Assembly (NCBI GenBank): GCA_051004675.1
Contig: JBPCKC010000013.1
Location: forward strand, 10,133-74,132
Length of the DNA: 64,000 nt
From: JBDTSW01 sp051004675
Lineage (GTDB): Bacteria > Actinomycetota > Thermoleophilia > Solirubrobacterales > 70-9
Direction of reading: 5' to 3'
Under the pieces are notes generated by a model. That model was given only the letters and a program-made list of their open reading frames with translations, had not been told where the DNA came from and made no database searches. The translations under genes and the position numbers were made by a program. Shown piece after piece: positions 37,617-46,540 of the stretch; positions within the stretch are counted from its first letter, which is position 1; each line of letters starts with the position of its first letter.

Positions 37617-38366
37617 GTGACCGATATCGACCCCAAGCTTGCCGCGCTGTGCGAGCGCAGCGACACCGACTACTCCGACCTGCGGGCGTTTTTCATCAAC
37701 TGCACGCTCAAGCGCAGCCCGGAGCTGTCCCACACCCAGGGGCTGATGGACATCTCGATGGAGATGATGCGCCGGGTCGGCGTCGAGGTGGACTGCATCC
37801 GCGCGATCGACCACGACATCGCGACCGGCGTGTGGCCCGACATGACCGAGCACGGCTGGGACGAGGACGAGTGGCCGGCGATCTTCAAGCAGGTGATGGA
37901 CGCGGACATCCTCGTGCTGGGGATGGCGATCTGGCTGGGCGAGAAGACCTCCGTCGCGACCCAGGTGATCGAGCGGCTGTACGGCAACTCGCACCTGCTG
38001 AACGACGACGGCCAGTACGCCTACTACGGGCGCGTGGGCGGCTGCCTCGTGACCGGCAACGAGGACGGGGTCAAGCACTGCGCGATGAACACGCTGTACT
38101 CGCTTCAGCACCTGGGCTACACGATCCCACCGCAGGCCGACGCCGGATGGATCGGCGAGGCGGGGCCCGGTCCCTCCTACCTCGACGAAGGCTCGGGCGG
38201 TCCCGAGAACGACTTCACGAACCGCAACACGGCCTTCGCCACGTGGAACCTGCTCCACCTCGCGCGGATCCTCAAAGACGCGGGCGGCATCCCCGCCCAC
38301 GGCAACCAGCGCTCGGAGTGGGACGCGGGCTGCAAGCCGGCCTGGCCGAACCCCGAGCACCGCTAG
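37617..38366 (+). CDS. NAD(P)H-dependent FMN reductase/flavodoxin-family protein
   Basis: 249 residues, GTG start with an excellent GAAGGAGA ribosome site 4 bases upstream. Flavodoxin-like fold: FFINCTLKRSPELSHTQGLMD (FMN phosphate loop), DADILVLGMAIWLGEKTS and YGRVGGCLVTGNEDGVKHCAMN. It reduces flavin or quinone-like substrates. The role within this neighbourhood is unclear. Confidence 0.8.
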   Translation: MTDIDPKLAALCERSDTDYSDLRAFFINCTLKRSPELSHTQGLMDISMEMMRRVGVEVDCIRAIDHDIATGVWPDMTEHGWDEDEWPAIFKQVMDADILVLGMAIWLGEKTSVATQVIERLYGNSHLLNDDGQYAYYGRVGGCLVTGNEDGVKHCAMNTLYSLQHLGYTIPPQADAGWIGEAGPGPSYLDEGSGGPENDFTNRNTAFATWNLLHLARILKDAGGIPAHGNQRSEWDAGCKPAWPNPEHR

Positions 38367-38403
38367 ACCCGGGTCGGCGCAGGACGCTGTCTAGGCTCGG
38401 TTC

Positions 38404-39471
38404 ATGAGCCTCTACGACACTCTTGCGCAGCTTCCCCTGACCGTCGACTCGTACGAGCTGGAGGACCGCGACCGGCAGTTCTCGCCGGAGTTCACCCGCC
38501 CCTCCACGATCGTCCGCCTCCACGGCCAAGGCCAGGATGGCCTCGGGGAGGACGTCGCCTACACCGTCCTCGACCACATGGCCCACCGCGACGCAGGGCC
38601 GGTCAACGACTTCACCGGCGTCTCCACTCTCGGGGAGTTCTGCGAGCTGGCCGGCGAGCTCGACCTGTTCGCGGCCGCCGCCCCTGAGTACCCGGCGTCG
38701 CGCCACTACCGCCGCTGGGCCTACGAGTCGGCGGCGCTCGACCTCGCGCTGCGCCAGAGCGGGACGTCGCTCCACGAAGCCCTCGGGCGCGACCCGCAGC
38801 CGCTCACCTTCGTCTGCTCCACGCGGCTCACCACCTTCGGCGAGGGCGCGCAGCGCTCCAGCACCGAGCCGGTGCGAAAGCGCCTCGCCACGTACCCGAC
38901 GCTCGAGTTCAAGCTCGATCCCGAGAACGACTGGGACGCGGAGCTGATCGCCGAGCTGGGTGACCTCGCCCCGGTGCGGGTGCTGGACCTGAAGGGTCTC
39001 TACCGGGGCACCCCCGTGGACGTGGACACGGACCCGGGGCTCTACCGCGCGGTCGCAGAGGCCTTCCCGGGGGCGTACCTCGAGGATCCGGACCTCAACG
39101 AGGAGACGACCGAGGCCCTGGCGCCGCACGAAGAGCGGATCACCTGGGACGCGAACCTCCACTCGCTCGAGGACGTGAAGGCGAACGCCCGGAAGGCCAT
39201 CAACTCGAAGCCCTCGCGCTTCGGCTCGCTGCGGGAACTCCTCTCCGTCTACGAGCACTGCGAGGCGAACGGGATCGCGGTTTACGGCGGCGGGCAGGGC
39301 GAGCTCTCGGTCGGTCGGGGACAGATCCAGTACCTCGCGTCGCTCTTTCACCCGGATACGCCGAACGACACCGCGCCGTCGGGCTTCAACGACCCGGCGG
39401 TCCCGGAGGGGATGCCCTCGAGCCCGATGGAGCCGGCCCCGAGCGAGACCGGCTTCCGGTGGGCCGAATAG
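38404..39471 (+). CDS. Enolase-superfamily enzyme (mandelate racemase/muconate-lactonising-like)
   Basis: 355 residues. An N-terminal capping domain (LTVDSYELEDRDRQFS...) is followed by a barrel whose strand ends show LEFKLDPEND, VRVLDLKGLY, YLEDPDLNEE and TWDANLHS, then NSKPSRFGSLREL. These sites correspond to the metal-binding acidic residues and the catalytic lysine of the superfamily, though the first lysine motif (KxK) is not standard. Substrate unknown; a dipeptide-epimerase-like or lactonising activity is possible. Confidence 0.65.
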   Translation: MSLYDTLAQLPLTVDSYELEDRDRQFSPEFTRPSTIVRLHGQGQDGLGEDVAYTVLDHMAHRDAGPVNDFTGVSTLGEFCELAGELDLFAAAAPEYPASRHYRRWAYESAALDLALRQSGTSLHEALGRDPQPLTFVCSTRLTTFGEGAQRSSTEPVRKRLATYPTLEFKLDPENDWDAELIAELGDLAPVRVLDLKGLYRGTPVDVDTDPGLYRAVAEAFPGAYLEDPDLNEETTEALAPHEERITWDANLHSLEDVKANARKAINSKPSRFGSLRELLSVYEHCEANGIAVYGGGQGELSVGRGQIQYLASLFHPDTPNDTAPSGFNDPAVPEGMPSSPMEPAPSETGFRWAE

Positions 39472-39567
39472 GCGGCCGCGGGCCGCGGCAAGTTGCGAGT
39501 TCGGCGAACCGAACCCGGCGCTTTCGCTAGCGTCGCCGACACTTCCGACCATCCACAGGGGAGAGAC

Positions 39568-40101
39568 ATGCCCGAGCGTTCGTTCCCGCAGGCCCTCAAC
39601 GAGCAGATCGCCAACGAGTTCAGCGCCGCGATGCAGTACATCGGCGCGGCTGTCTACTACGACGCCGAGACCCTCCCCCGCCTCGCGGCGTTCTTCTACC
39701 GGCAGGCGCTCGAGGAGCGCGAGCACGCGATGATGATGGTCCAGTATTTGCTCGACGTGGACGAGGAGGTGCGGATCCCCGACATCAAGGGCCAGCAGAC
39801 GACCTTCGACGACGGGGTCTCGCCCGTGCAGATGGCGCTCGAGCAGGAGAAGCGGGTCGGCGAGGAGATCTACGCGCTGTTCGAGCTCGCCCGCGAGACC
39901 AAGGACTACCGTGCCGAGCAGTTCATGCAGTGGTTCGTCAAGGAGCAGGTGGAGGAGGTCGCGCTGATGCAGGACCTCCTCAGCGTCGTCGAGCGCTCAG
40001 CCAACAACCTGCTGTTGGCTGAGGAGTTCGTCGCGCGCGAGGGGCTCGGGGAGGAGGGCGCCAACCCGACCGCGCCGCCGGCAGCGGGCGGCGGCGGCTA
40101 G
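39568..40101 (+). CDS. Ferritin
   Basis: 177 residues from an ATG with GGGGAGAG upstream. Iron storage in a 24-subunit cage. Ferroxidase ligands are visible: ALNEQIANEFSAAMQY, FYRQALEEREHAMMM, and later QFMQWFVKEQVEEV. The C-terminus is Ala/Pro/Gly-rich and unrelated to the fold. It lies alone, in a strand switch from its 3' neighbour. Confidence 0.92.
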   Translation: MPERSFPQALNEQIANEFSAAMQYIGAAVYYDAETLPRLAAFFYRQALEEREHAMMMVQYLLDVDEEVRIPDIKGQQTTFDDGVSPVQMALEQEKRVGEEIYALFELARETKDYRAEQFMQWFVKEQVEEVALMQDLLSVVERSANNLLLAEEFVAREGLGEEGANPTAPPAAGGGG

Positions 40102-40198
40102 GTAACAAGCCATCGCGCCGAGTGAGTGTGCGCAAGCTCACGGTGGCGCGGCCGCGGCTCCCCTACGGTCGGGGCACGGGTCAAACACGGGAGGAACC

Positions 40199-40465
40199 AT
40201 GGCGCAGATGACGGAGATCCAGCGGAACCAGCTCGGCCGACACGAGCTTGGAGACGCCGGGAGCACGAGAATCTTCAGGCCGAGCGCGAGGGGGCACAAG
40301 TTCGTGATCGGCTACATGATGGTCGCGGTCGCGATCCTGGGGGCGCTCACCTACGCGGCGGTCCAGGCCTTCGACGGCTGGCACCACGCGATCGTCCTCG
40401 CCGACATGGTTGTCATCTTCTTCGGGATCGCGGCCTGGAACTACTCCGAGCGCAAGCACGCGTAG
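40199..40465 (+). CDS. Small two-helix membrane protein, unknown
   Basis: 88 residues with GGGAGGA upstream at the right spacing. Two hydrophobic helices (about residues 33-57 and 64-82) and a hydrophilic N-terminus. No recognised family. The good ribosome site and hydropathy argue it is real. Confidence 0.6.
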   Translation: MAQMTEIQRNQLGRHELGDAGSTRIFRPSARGHKFVIGYMMVAVAILGALTYAAVQAFDGWHHAIVLADMVVIFFGIAAWNYSERKHA

Positions 40466-40510
40466 CTGAGCCCGCGCCCCGCTTCGTCCTTACGAGACCG
40501 GGGGCGGCGT

Positions 40511-40984
40511 CTAGGGGCGCTCGGCGCGAAACTCCGCGAGGCCCTCGGCGGCCTCGGAGCGCACCTTGCCCTGCACGATCGGGCTCCAGCCCAGGGCGAC
40601 GCCGATCGGCCCCAGGGCCATCCGCGTCCACTTCCAGAAGTCGAAGGAGTCGCGGTGCTCGATGATCAGCCCGGCGTCGTCGAACTCGAACCAGGCGTCG
40701 ATATCGTTTACGACCTTGCGTCCCGTGCTGAACGTGTAGCGGGCGATCCAGTTGGCGGTGCCTGTCGTCTCGTCGGCATCGTGGGAGGCGAGCTCGACGG
40801 TCAGGTCCTCCGACCGCCCGGTCAGCATCCGCCACATGTCGCCGGCCTCCTCGCCGGTCAGTTCCTTAAAGACCGGGTCCCAGAAGTGCGCGCCGGGCGC
40901 GTAACACGCGGCCATGGCCTCAGCGTCGCCGGCGTCGAAGGCAGCGTAGAAGCGGCGGATCGTCTCGCGGTTGCGCTCGGACAT
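40511..40984 (-). CDS. SnoaL/NTF2-like protein
   Basis: 157 residues from MSERNRETIRRFYAAFDAGDAEAM; an ATG 6 codons earlier is also open. Pattern DAGDAEAMAACYAPGAHFWDPVFKEL and LTVELASHDADETTGTANWIARY...VNDIDAWFEFDDAGLIIEHRDSFDFWKW matches the ketosteroid-isomerase-like fold. Substrate unknown. It is convergent with the small membrane protein upstream and divergent from the next gene. Confidence 0.75.
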   Translation of the reverse strand: MSERNRETIRRFYAAFDAGDAEAMAACYAPGAHFWDPVFKELTGEEAGDMWRMLTGRSEDLTVELASHDADETTGTANWIARYTFSTGRKVVNDIDAWFEFDDAGLIIEHRDSFDFWKWTRMALGPIGVALGWSPIVQGKVRSEAAEGLAEFRAERP

Positions 40985-41068
40985 CGCGGCCCAGTCTCGC
41001 ACACGGGCCGACGGGCGGCCGAGTCACCGCGGTAGGCGCAACCAGCTCGCCGAACTTCTAAAGGTAAG

Positions 41069-41983
41069 GTGGCAACGGCGTTCCAGATGGCTGCCGACGG
41101 CTACTTCCCTCGCGAGAGCTCGCTGCTGCGGCGAGTCCAGGAGGAGCGGGCCGTGGGTCTCATCTTCGGGCAGCGGGCGCTGATGCTGGGCGCGATGACC
41201 TCCCCGCTCGCCTACTACGGGACGGCCGCGCACACCACGGGGAAGCTCAAGCCCTTCAAGCGCCTGACGCACACGGCTCAGATGTTCGAGGCCGTGTTCT
41301 TCGGCACCACCGAGGAGGCAGACCAGGCGCTCGCCTTCGTGCGGCGACTGCACGAGCGCGTGAAGGGGCGCACCGCCCACGACCTCGGGCCCTGGCCCGC
41401 CGGGACCCCGTACTCGGCCCTCGACCCGGACCTGATGCTGAAGGGGGTGGTCGCCCCAACCTTCGACTCGGCCCACGTGCTCTACGAGGCGCTGGTCGGC
41501 AGGCTGAGCGACGCGGAGCGCGAGCAGATGTGGCACGAGTACCTTCGCTTCGGCGAGCTCTTCGGCATGCCCGCCGGCGCCGCGCCGGCGAGCTTTGGCG
41601 AGTTTCGGTCCTGGTGGGCCGCCCATCTCGCCGGCGAGGAGGTACTGCTCACCGAGGAGGCCCGCCTCGCGGGGTACGAGACCGGCTTCGGCATCCCGGT
41701 TCCCCTTGTCAACCGGCCGGGCATGGCCGGCATCGAGTTCCTCCTGCGGGGCACGCTTCCGCCACGTGCCCGCGAGCTCTACGGGATCTCGTGGAGCTGG
41801 GCGGACCAGCGTGCGTTCGACACGCTGGCGCTGGCGATTCGGCGCGGCGCGCCGCTCGCGCCGGGACGCCTTCGCCGCGGCTCCTGCAACTTCTTCTTCG
41901 AGCTCGTCGCAAGGACCGAGCGCAAGCGGATTGCGGCGGGGCACGGCGGGGACATGTTCCAGCCCCAGGCGCCGAACCCCTAG
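41069..41983 (+). CDS. Oxygenase MpaB family protein (DUF2236)
   Basis: 304 residues, GTG start. The family signature is seen: FQMAADGYFPRESSLLRRVQEERAV, RLTHTAQMFEAVFFGT, AHDLGPWP and the heme-pocket-like HEYLRFGELFGMP. DUF2236/MpaB proteins are haem- or oxygen-dependent oxidases related to latex-clearing protein; the physiological substrate is not known. An SDR gene begins 11 bases after its stop. Confidence 0.8.
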   Translation: MATAFQMAADGYFPRESSLLRRVQEERAVGLIFGQRALMLGAMTSPLAYYGTAAHTTGKLKPFKRLTHTAQMFEAVFFGTTEEADQALAFVRRLHERVKGRTAHDLGPWPAGTPYSALDPDLMLKGVVAPTFDSAHVLYEALVGRLSDAEREQMWHEYLRFGELFGMPAGAAPASFGEFRSWWAAHLAGEEVLLTEEARLAGYETGFGIPVPLVNRPGMAGIEFLLRGTLPPRARELYGISWSWADQRAFDTLALAIRRGAPLAPGRLRRGSCNFFFELVARTERKRIAAGHGGDMFQPQAPNP

Positions 41984-41994
41984 ATTCCCGGCGC

Positions 41995-42828
41995 ATGGCT
42001 GAGTTCGACGACCGAACGGTGATCATGTCCGGCGGCAGCCGCGGCATCGGCTTGGCGATCGCGCTGCGGCTCGCCCGGGAGGGGGCGAACGTCGCGATCG
42101 TCGCGAAGACGGCCGAGCCCGACCCCCGTCTGCCCGGCACGATCTACACGGCCGCCGAGGAGATCGAGGCGGCCGGTGGCACCGCGCTTCCGATTGTGGG
42201 CGACATCCGCGACGAGGCACGGGTCGCCGAGGCCGTGGCCGAGACCGTCGAGCGCTTCGGCGGCATCGACGTCGTGGTCAACAACGCCAGCGCGATCAAC
42301 CTGGCGCCGATGCGCGACCTCGAGGTCAAGCGCTTCGACCTCATGCAGCAGATCAACTCCCGCGGCACCTTCGTCCTCTCCAAGGCCGCCCTTCCTCACC
42401 TGCGCGAGTCGGACCGGGCCCATGTCCTCACCCTCTCGCCTCCCCTCACCCAGGACGCGAAGTGGCTGGCTACCCACAGCGCCTACACCCTCTCGAAGAT
42501 GGGGATGACGATGATCACGCTCGGCCTCGCGGCCGACGAGCGGGAGACGCCGATCGCGGCCAACTGCCTGTGGCCGCGCACCATCATCGCCACGGCCGCC
42601 GTCCAGAACCTCCTCGGCGGAGACGAGGCAATGAAGCGCGCGCGTACACCCGACATCTACGCCGACGCCGCCTACGAGATCGTCCGCCGCGACCCGCGTG
42701 AGTGCACCGGCAACGCCTACATCGACGACGAGGTCCTCGCCGAGGCCGGCATCACCGACCTGAGCGCCTACGGCCCTGCGGAGTCCGACCTCCAACTCGA
42801 CCTCTTCGTGGACGGCTGGCGCGACTAG
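41995..42828 (+). CDS. Short-chain dehydrogenase/reductase
   Basis: 277 residues. NAD(P) motif SGGSRGIG, the NNAS strand end, and catalytic Ser in LTLSPPL with YTLSK (YxxxK). Close in pattern to the HSDL2-like SDR group. The GTG-free ATG at 41995 follows the oxygenase stop directly, so the two are probably co-transcribed; a redox pair acting on the same lipid or steroid is plausible. Ends just before tRNA-Asp. Confidence 0.88.
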   Translation: MAEFDDRTVIMSGGSRGIGLAIALRLAREGANVAIVAKTAEPDPRLPGTIYTAAEEIEAAGGTALPIVGDIRDEARVAEAVAETVERFGGIDVVVNNASAINLAPMRDLEVKRFDLMQQINSRGTFVLSKAALPHLRESDRAHVLTLSPPLTQDAKWLATHSAYTLSKMGMTMITLGLAADERETPIAANCLWPRTIIATAAVQNLLGGDEAMKRARTPDIYADAAYEIVRRDPRECTGNAYIDDEVLAEAGITDLSAYGPAESDLQLDLFVDGWRD

Positions 42829-42873
42829 AATCAGGCCTGGGCCCCTGGCCCCGACCGGATCTCCGGTGCACCA

Positions 42874-42948
<75 letters not shown>

Positions 42949-43043
42949 TCCCCGCTATGCAGTCGTCTCGCTGCGGCCAGCACTCAGGCTCTCGGTCTCG
43001 CAGTCGTTGGTTCTCCTGCCCTCGTAGCGTCCCGTTGAGCCGA

Positions 43044-43793
43044 TCACCCCGGGAGCGATGGATTGGGCTCCTCCTCCGGGCGGAGCACGGGGCCGATGCG
43101 CCCGGGGAAGTGCGGACAGGCGCGGAGGGCGAGGCGGCCCGCTGGGCGCGGCTCGATCAACGGGCGCAGGTCGTCGAGGCACATGAGGATCCGTAGCAAG
43201 CAGCCGATCTGGTAGTCGGCTGCGGTGAGTTCGTCGCCGTCGAGGACGCCGCCTGCGATCAGCTCATCGACCTGGTCCAAGACGGCGGGAAGCTCAGCGA
43301 GCGCGGCGCGCCCAGGCCCGTCGCCTGTCCGGTTGAGACGCACCTGGGCCCGGAGCAGCGGGCGCGCCAGCGCCGACACGAGCCGACTCGGAACCCTCGC
43401 GAACGGCCCGCGATCGACGAATGAAGCGGGCGCCCGCCGGTCGCGCAGCAAAGCCCACACCATCACACGCCGCGGGATCGTCTGGAGCGTTTCCTCGCCC
43501 CAGCGCTCAGCGTCCTCGACCTCCGCGCGCAGGTTCGGCTCGCGTGGGAACAGCGGGGGGTCGGGGCATTCGGCCTCGAGCGCCCTCGAGATCGCACGCG
43601 TCCCAAGAACCTTGCGCCCATTAAGCGTCAGTGCCGGGACCGTGTTACCCGCGAACCCCAGCATGCGGATGATCGGCTTGTGGAGAGCCTGCGGCAGCTC
43701 GACCCGTCGATACCGAATGCCCTTGTGCTCGAGCATGCGCTCGGCGATTGCGCCGTTCGGCGTGCCGGCGATGGTGTACAGCGTCGCCCTCAC
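43044..43793 (-). CDS. Glutathione S-transferase-like protein
   Basis: 249 residues, GTG start. N-terminal thioredoxin-like half (ATLYTIAGTPNGAIAERMLEHKGIRYRRVEL and NTVPALTLNGRKVLGTRAISRALE) and an all-helical C-terminal half matching the GST fold. The catalytic CPxC/Ser position reads TPNG, so glutathione or mycothiol chemistry is uncertain. It is the only gene between two copies of the tRNA-Asp 3' end, on the opposite strand from all neighbours, so it may be imported. Confidence 0.7.
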   Translation of the reverse strand: MRATLYTIAGTPNGAIAERMLEHKGIRYRRVELPQALHKPIIRMLGFAGNTVPALTLNGRKVLGTRAISRALEAECPDPPLFPREPNLRAEVEDAERWGEETLQTIPRRVMVWALLRDRRAPASFVDRGPFARVPSRLVSALARPLLRAQVRLNRTGDGPGRAALAELPAVLDQVDELIAGGVLDGDELTAADYQIGCLLRILMCLDDLRPLIEPRPAGRLALRACPHFPGRIGPVLRPEEEPNPSLPG

Positions 43794-43901
43794 GACTTAC
43801 CGCGCGAACACCGGTCGGCCGAGATCCCCATCGATCCGGAGGATACGAGCGTTCGGGGAAGCTTTGTCGTCCGCCGTCGTCGGTTGTCGCCGCGGTATTA
43901 G

Positions 43902-43948
<47 letters not shown>

Positions 43949-43989
43949 CTCGGCGCTCCTACTCGACCGACACGAGGTCGATCACGAAC

Positions 43990-44010
43990 TTCGAGTCCCG
44001 TCGCTCCCGT
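43990..44010 (+). repeat. 21-bp third partial copy of tRNA-Asp 3' end
   Basis: TTCGAGTCCCGTCGCTCCCG plus a final T repeats the T-loop and 3' acceptor once more, 62 bases after the second copy and 14 bases before the fumarylacetoacetase-family start codon. Confidence 0.8.
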
Positions 44011-44024
44011 TAGCCTCCCGCGCC

Positions 44025-44858
44025 ATGAGACTCGTGACCTACCGTTCCGAGCGAGGGGATCGCGCCGGGGTGCTGCGGGAGGAAGGCATCGTGGATGCGT
44101 GGGACGCGCTGGCGGGCGAGGGGCGCAGCGTGCGCGACGTGCTGGCGGGCGACCGGGTTGACGAGCTCGCGGCGGCGGTTGGCGACGCGGCGGCAATCGG
44201 CTCCGCTGAGCTGCTGGCGCCGGTGCCCGACCCGGAGAAGATCGTGTGCATCGGGTTGAACTACGGCGCCCACGCCGCCGAGGCGGGCATGGAGCCGCCC
44301 GAGAGCCCGACGATCTTCGGCAAGTACCGCAACGCGCTCACGGGGCCGGGTGCGACCGTGCCGCTTCCCGGCGCGAGCAGCAAGGTGGACTTCGAGGCCG
44401 AGGTCGCGTTCGTGGTCGGGCGGCGCGCGAAGGACGTGGCCGAGGCCGACGCGCTCGGGCACGTCGCCGGCTACACGCTCCTTAACGACCTCTCGGCCCG
44501 GGACCTGCAGTTCGCGACACCACAGTGGATGGCCGGCAAGGTCTTCGACGGGTCGGCCCCCTGCGGCCCGGCTCTGGTCACGCCCGACGAGGCCGGCCCG
44601 CCGGGCGCGATCGAGTTCGCGCTCGATTTGAACGGCGAGCGCATGCAGGCGTCCTCCACGGCCGACCTGATCTTCTCCGTGCCCGCGCTGGTGGCGCAGC
44701 TTTCGCGCCTGATGACGCTCGAGCCCGGCGACATCGTCGCGACCGGGACGCCCTCGGGCGTGGGGTCTACGCGCGACCCGCGCGTGTGGCTCGCGGCGGG
44801 CGACGAGATCGTGATCAGCTCGCCGCAGCTCGGCGAGCTTCGGACCGTGATGGCCTGA
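44025..44858 (+). CDS. Fumarylacetoacetate hydrolase-family protein
   Basis: 277 residues. C-terminal FAH domain with IGLNYGAHAAEAG, metal ligands in VDFEAEVAFV, YTLLNDLSARDLQ and IVATGTPSGVG. Homologues hydrolyse C-C bonds in acylpyruvates or isomerise aromatic-breakdown products. The exact substrate is not shown. Its 3' end overlaps the convergent membrane-protein gene by 44 bases. Confidence 0.9.
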   Translation: MRLVTYRSERGDRAGVLREEGIVDAWDALAGEGRSVRDVLAGDRVDELAAAVGDAAAIGSAELLAPVPDPEKIVCIGLNYGAHAAEAGMEPPESPTIFGKYRNALTGPGATVPLPGASSKVDFEAEVAFVVGRRAKDVAEADALGHVAGYTLLNDLSARDLQFATPQWMAGKVFDGSAPCGPALVTPDEAGPPGAIEFALDLNGERMQASSTADLIFSVPALVAQLSRLMTLEPGDIVATGTPSGVGSTRDPRVWLAAGDEIVISSPQLGELRTVMA

Positions 44859-46527
44859 GGGGCCCGCCGGCCTCGCCCAGGGCCACGGCGAGGTAGGCCG
44901 GCAGGAACCAGACGACGTAGAAGTAGAACCAGTGCGTGGCGCCCAGCTGGACCGCGACCACGATCGCCGCCGACAGCGCCGCCACCTGGAGCAGGCTCTT
45001 CGTCCGCGGGACGAACGCGAGAACCAGGGCGAGCGCGACCGCGCCGATCCGAACGACGTCCTGGAGGGGCTCGAGCGAGGGGGCGAGGCCCCACACGCTG
45101 AACGGCGAGCCGCGGTCGGCCTGGTAGCCGAGGGTGCGGTCGTACAGCTCGGACGGCCCGCCGCCGGGAAGGAACGGCGCGAACAGGAGGACCATCGCGA
45201 GGCCGAACGTCGCGGTGAAGAGCGCCGCGCCGCGGCGATCGCGAACGCCGCCGACCGTCGCGAAGAGCGGGGCCAGCGCCGCGGTTCCGAACTTGGCCGC
45301 GGCTCCGATCGCCAGCGCCAGCCCGCGCCCCGGGGCGGAGCGCAGCGCGACCAGCGCCCAGACGACGCTGGCGGCGACGAGCCCGTCGTTGACGTTGGCG
45401 TTCATCGCGTAGAGCGTCCACGGGCAGGCGAGCCAGCCGAACGCCAGGGCGATACCCAGCGACCTCCCCTCCGGCCCGGGCCGCAGGCGCCCGCCCAGGG
45501 CGAACAGCCCGGCGACGACGATCAGATCGAAGGCGATCGCGGCGGCGTGAGCGGCGGGGACCTCGCCCCACTCGCCCTCCCACGGCAACGCCGCCTCGAA
45601 CGGGACGTAGGCGAGGTAGTTGGCTGGGCCGTACACGTCGCCGCGAAGGTCGATCCCCGGCGCGAACTCCCCCTCATACAGAGCCTCGCCCCCGGTGATG
45701 TGGTCGGCGCCGATAACCCCGGCGACGCCCACGTCGATCACGCGTGAGTCGGCGACGTTGAGCGCGATCCGGCCGGCGCCGAGCAGCACGGCCGCGATCG
45801 CCAGCCAGCGTACGGGCGCCCAGCCCCACAGCGGCCCCGCCCGCTCGACGGGCCGAAAGCCCGCGTGCAGCATGCGCAGCAGGACGTATCCGAGGACGGG
45901 GTAGGTGAGGGCGACCGAGGCCTCGATCTCGCCGCGGTTGAAGAAGTACAGCGACGCGCTCAGCCCGACGAGCACCAGCAGATCGAGGTGCAGAAGCCGG
46001 AACGGGCGGCGGGGATCGAAAAACGCCCCAACCAGGAGGAGGCAGAGGGAGATCCAGACCCAAGGCGAGTTCACCGCCTGGGCGACGGCCCCTCCGTAGC
46101 CGCGCGCGAGCTCGGCGCCGAGCTGGTGGTCGCGCCACGCCTCCAGCACCGTGCCGGAGCGGTCGTCGATCGTCACCCGGGCGACCTCCTCGCCGCCCGC
46201 CGAGAAGCTCACCTGCCAGAGACACTCACCGCGGGTGTAGGTGTGGATCACGAGGCCCGGTGGGTGCTCTTCCTCCTCGGCGCGCACGACCTCAGCGCGC
46301 AGGGCGATCGAGACCACGTCCGCCCTGGGACGGTGACCCGGCGGGGACTCCCCGCGGACGGACTCGAGCGGCAAAACCTCCAGGCCCCCGAACGGCGGCT
46401 GTTCGGCCGGGCGGTACGTGGCCGCGGCGCAGGCCGAGATCTCCTTCGCCCCGGCGGGCGCCGGCGCGGGGAGGAGCGCGAGGGCGGCGAGGGCGATCGC
46501 CGCCGGCGCATGGCGCGAGAGCCTCAT
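44815..46527 (-). CDS. Polytopic membrane protein, possible glycosyltransferase-like
   Basis: 570 residues. Signal-like start (APAPAGAKE), an extracellular region of about 150 residues, then 10 or more membrane helices (from VNSPWVWISLCLLLVGAFF on). The region YALNAN-like FTLYAMNANVNDGLVAASVVWALVALR and TLGYQADRGSPFSVWGL resemble the DUF2029/GT87-type mannosyltransferases, but no catalytic site is certain. The gene ends opposite the FAH-family gene. Confidence 0.6.
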   Translation of the reverse strand: MRLSRHAPAAIALAALALLPAPAPAGAKEISACAAATYRPAEQPPFGGLEVLPLESVRGESPPGHRPRADVVSIALRAEVVRAEEEEHPPGLVIHTYTRGECLWQVSFSAGGEEVARVTIDDRSGTVLEAWRDHQLGAELARGYGGAVAQAVNSPWVWISLCLLLVGAFFDPRRPFRLLHLDLLVLVGLSASLYFFNRGEIEASVALTYPVLGYVLLRMLHAGFRPVERAGPLWGWAPVRWLAIAAVLLGAGRIALNVADSRVIDVGVAGVIGADHITGGEALYEGEFAPGIDLRGDVYGPANYLAYVPFEAALPWEGEWGEVPAAHAAAIAFDLIVVAGLFALGGRLRPGPEGRSLGIALAFGWLACPWTLYAMNANVNDGLVAASVVWALVALRSAPGRGLALAIGAAAKFGTAALAPLFATVGGVRDRRGAALFTATFGLAMVLLFAPFLPGGGPSELYDRTLGYQADRGSPFSVWGLAPSLEPLQDVVRIGAVALALVLAFVPRTKSLLQVAALSAAIVVAVQLGATHWFYFYVVWFLPAYLAVALGEAGGPLRPSRSEARRAAAS

Positions 46528-46540
46528 TCGGGCGCGGAGG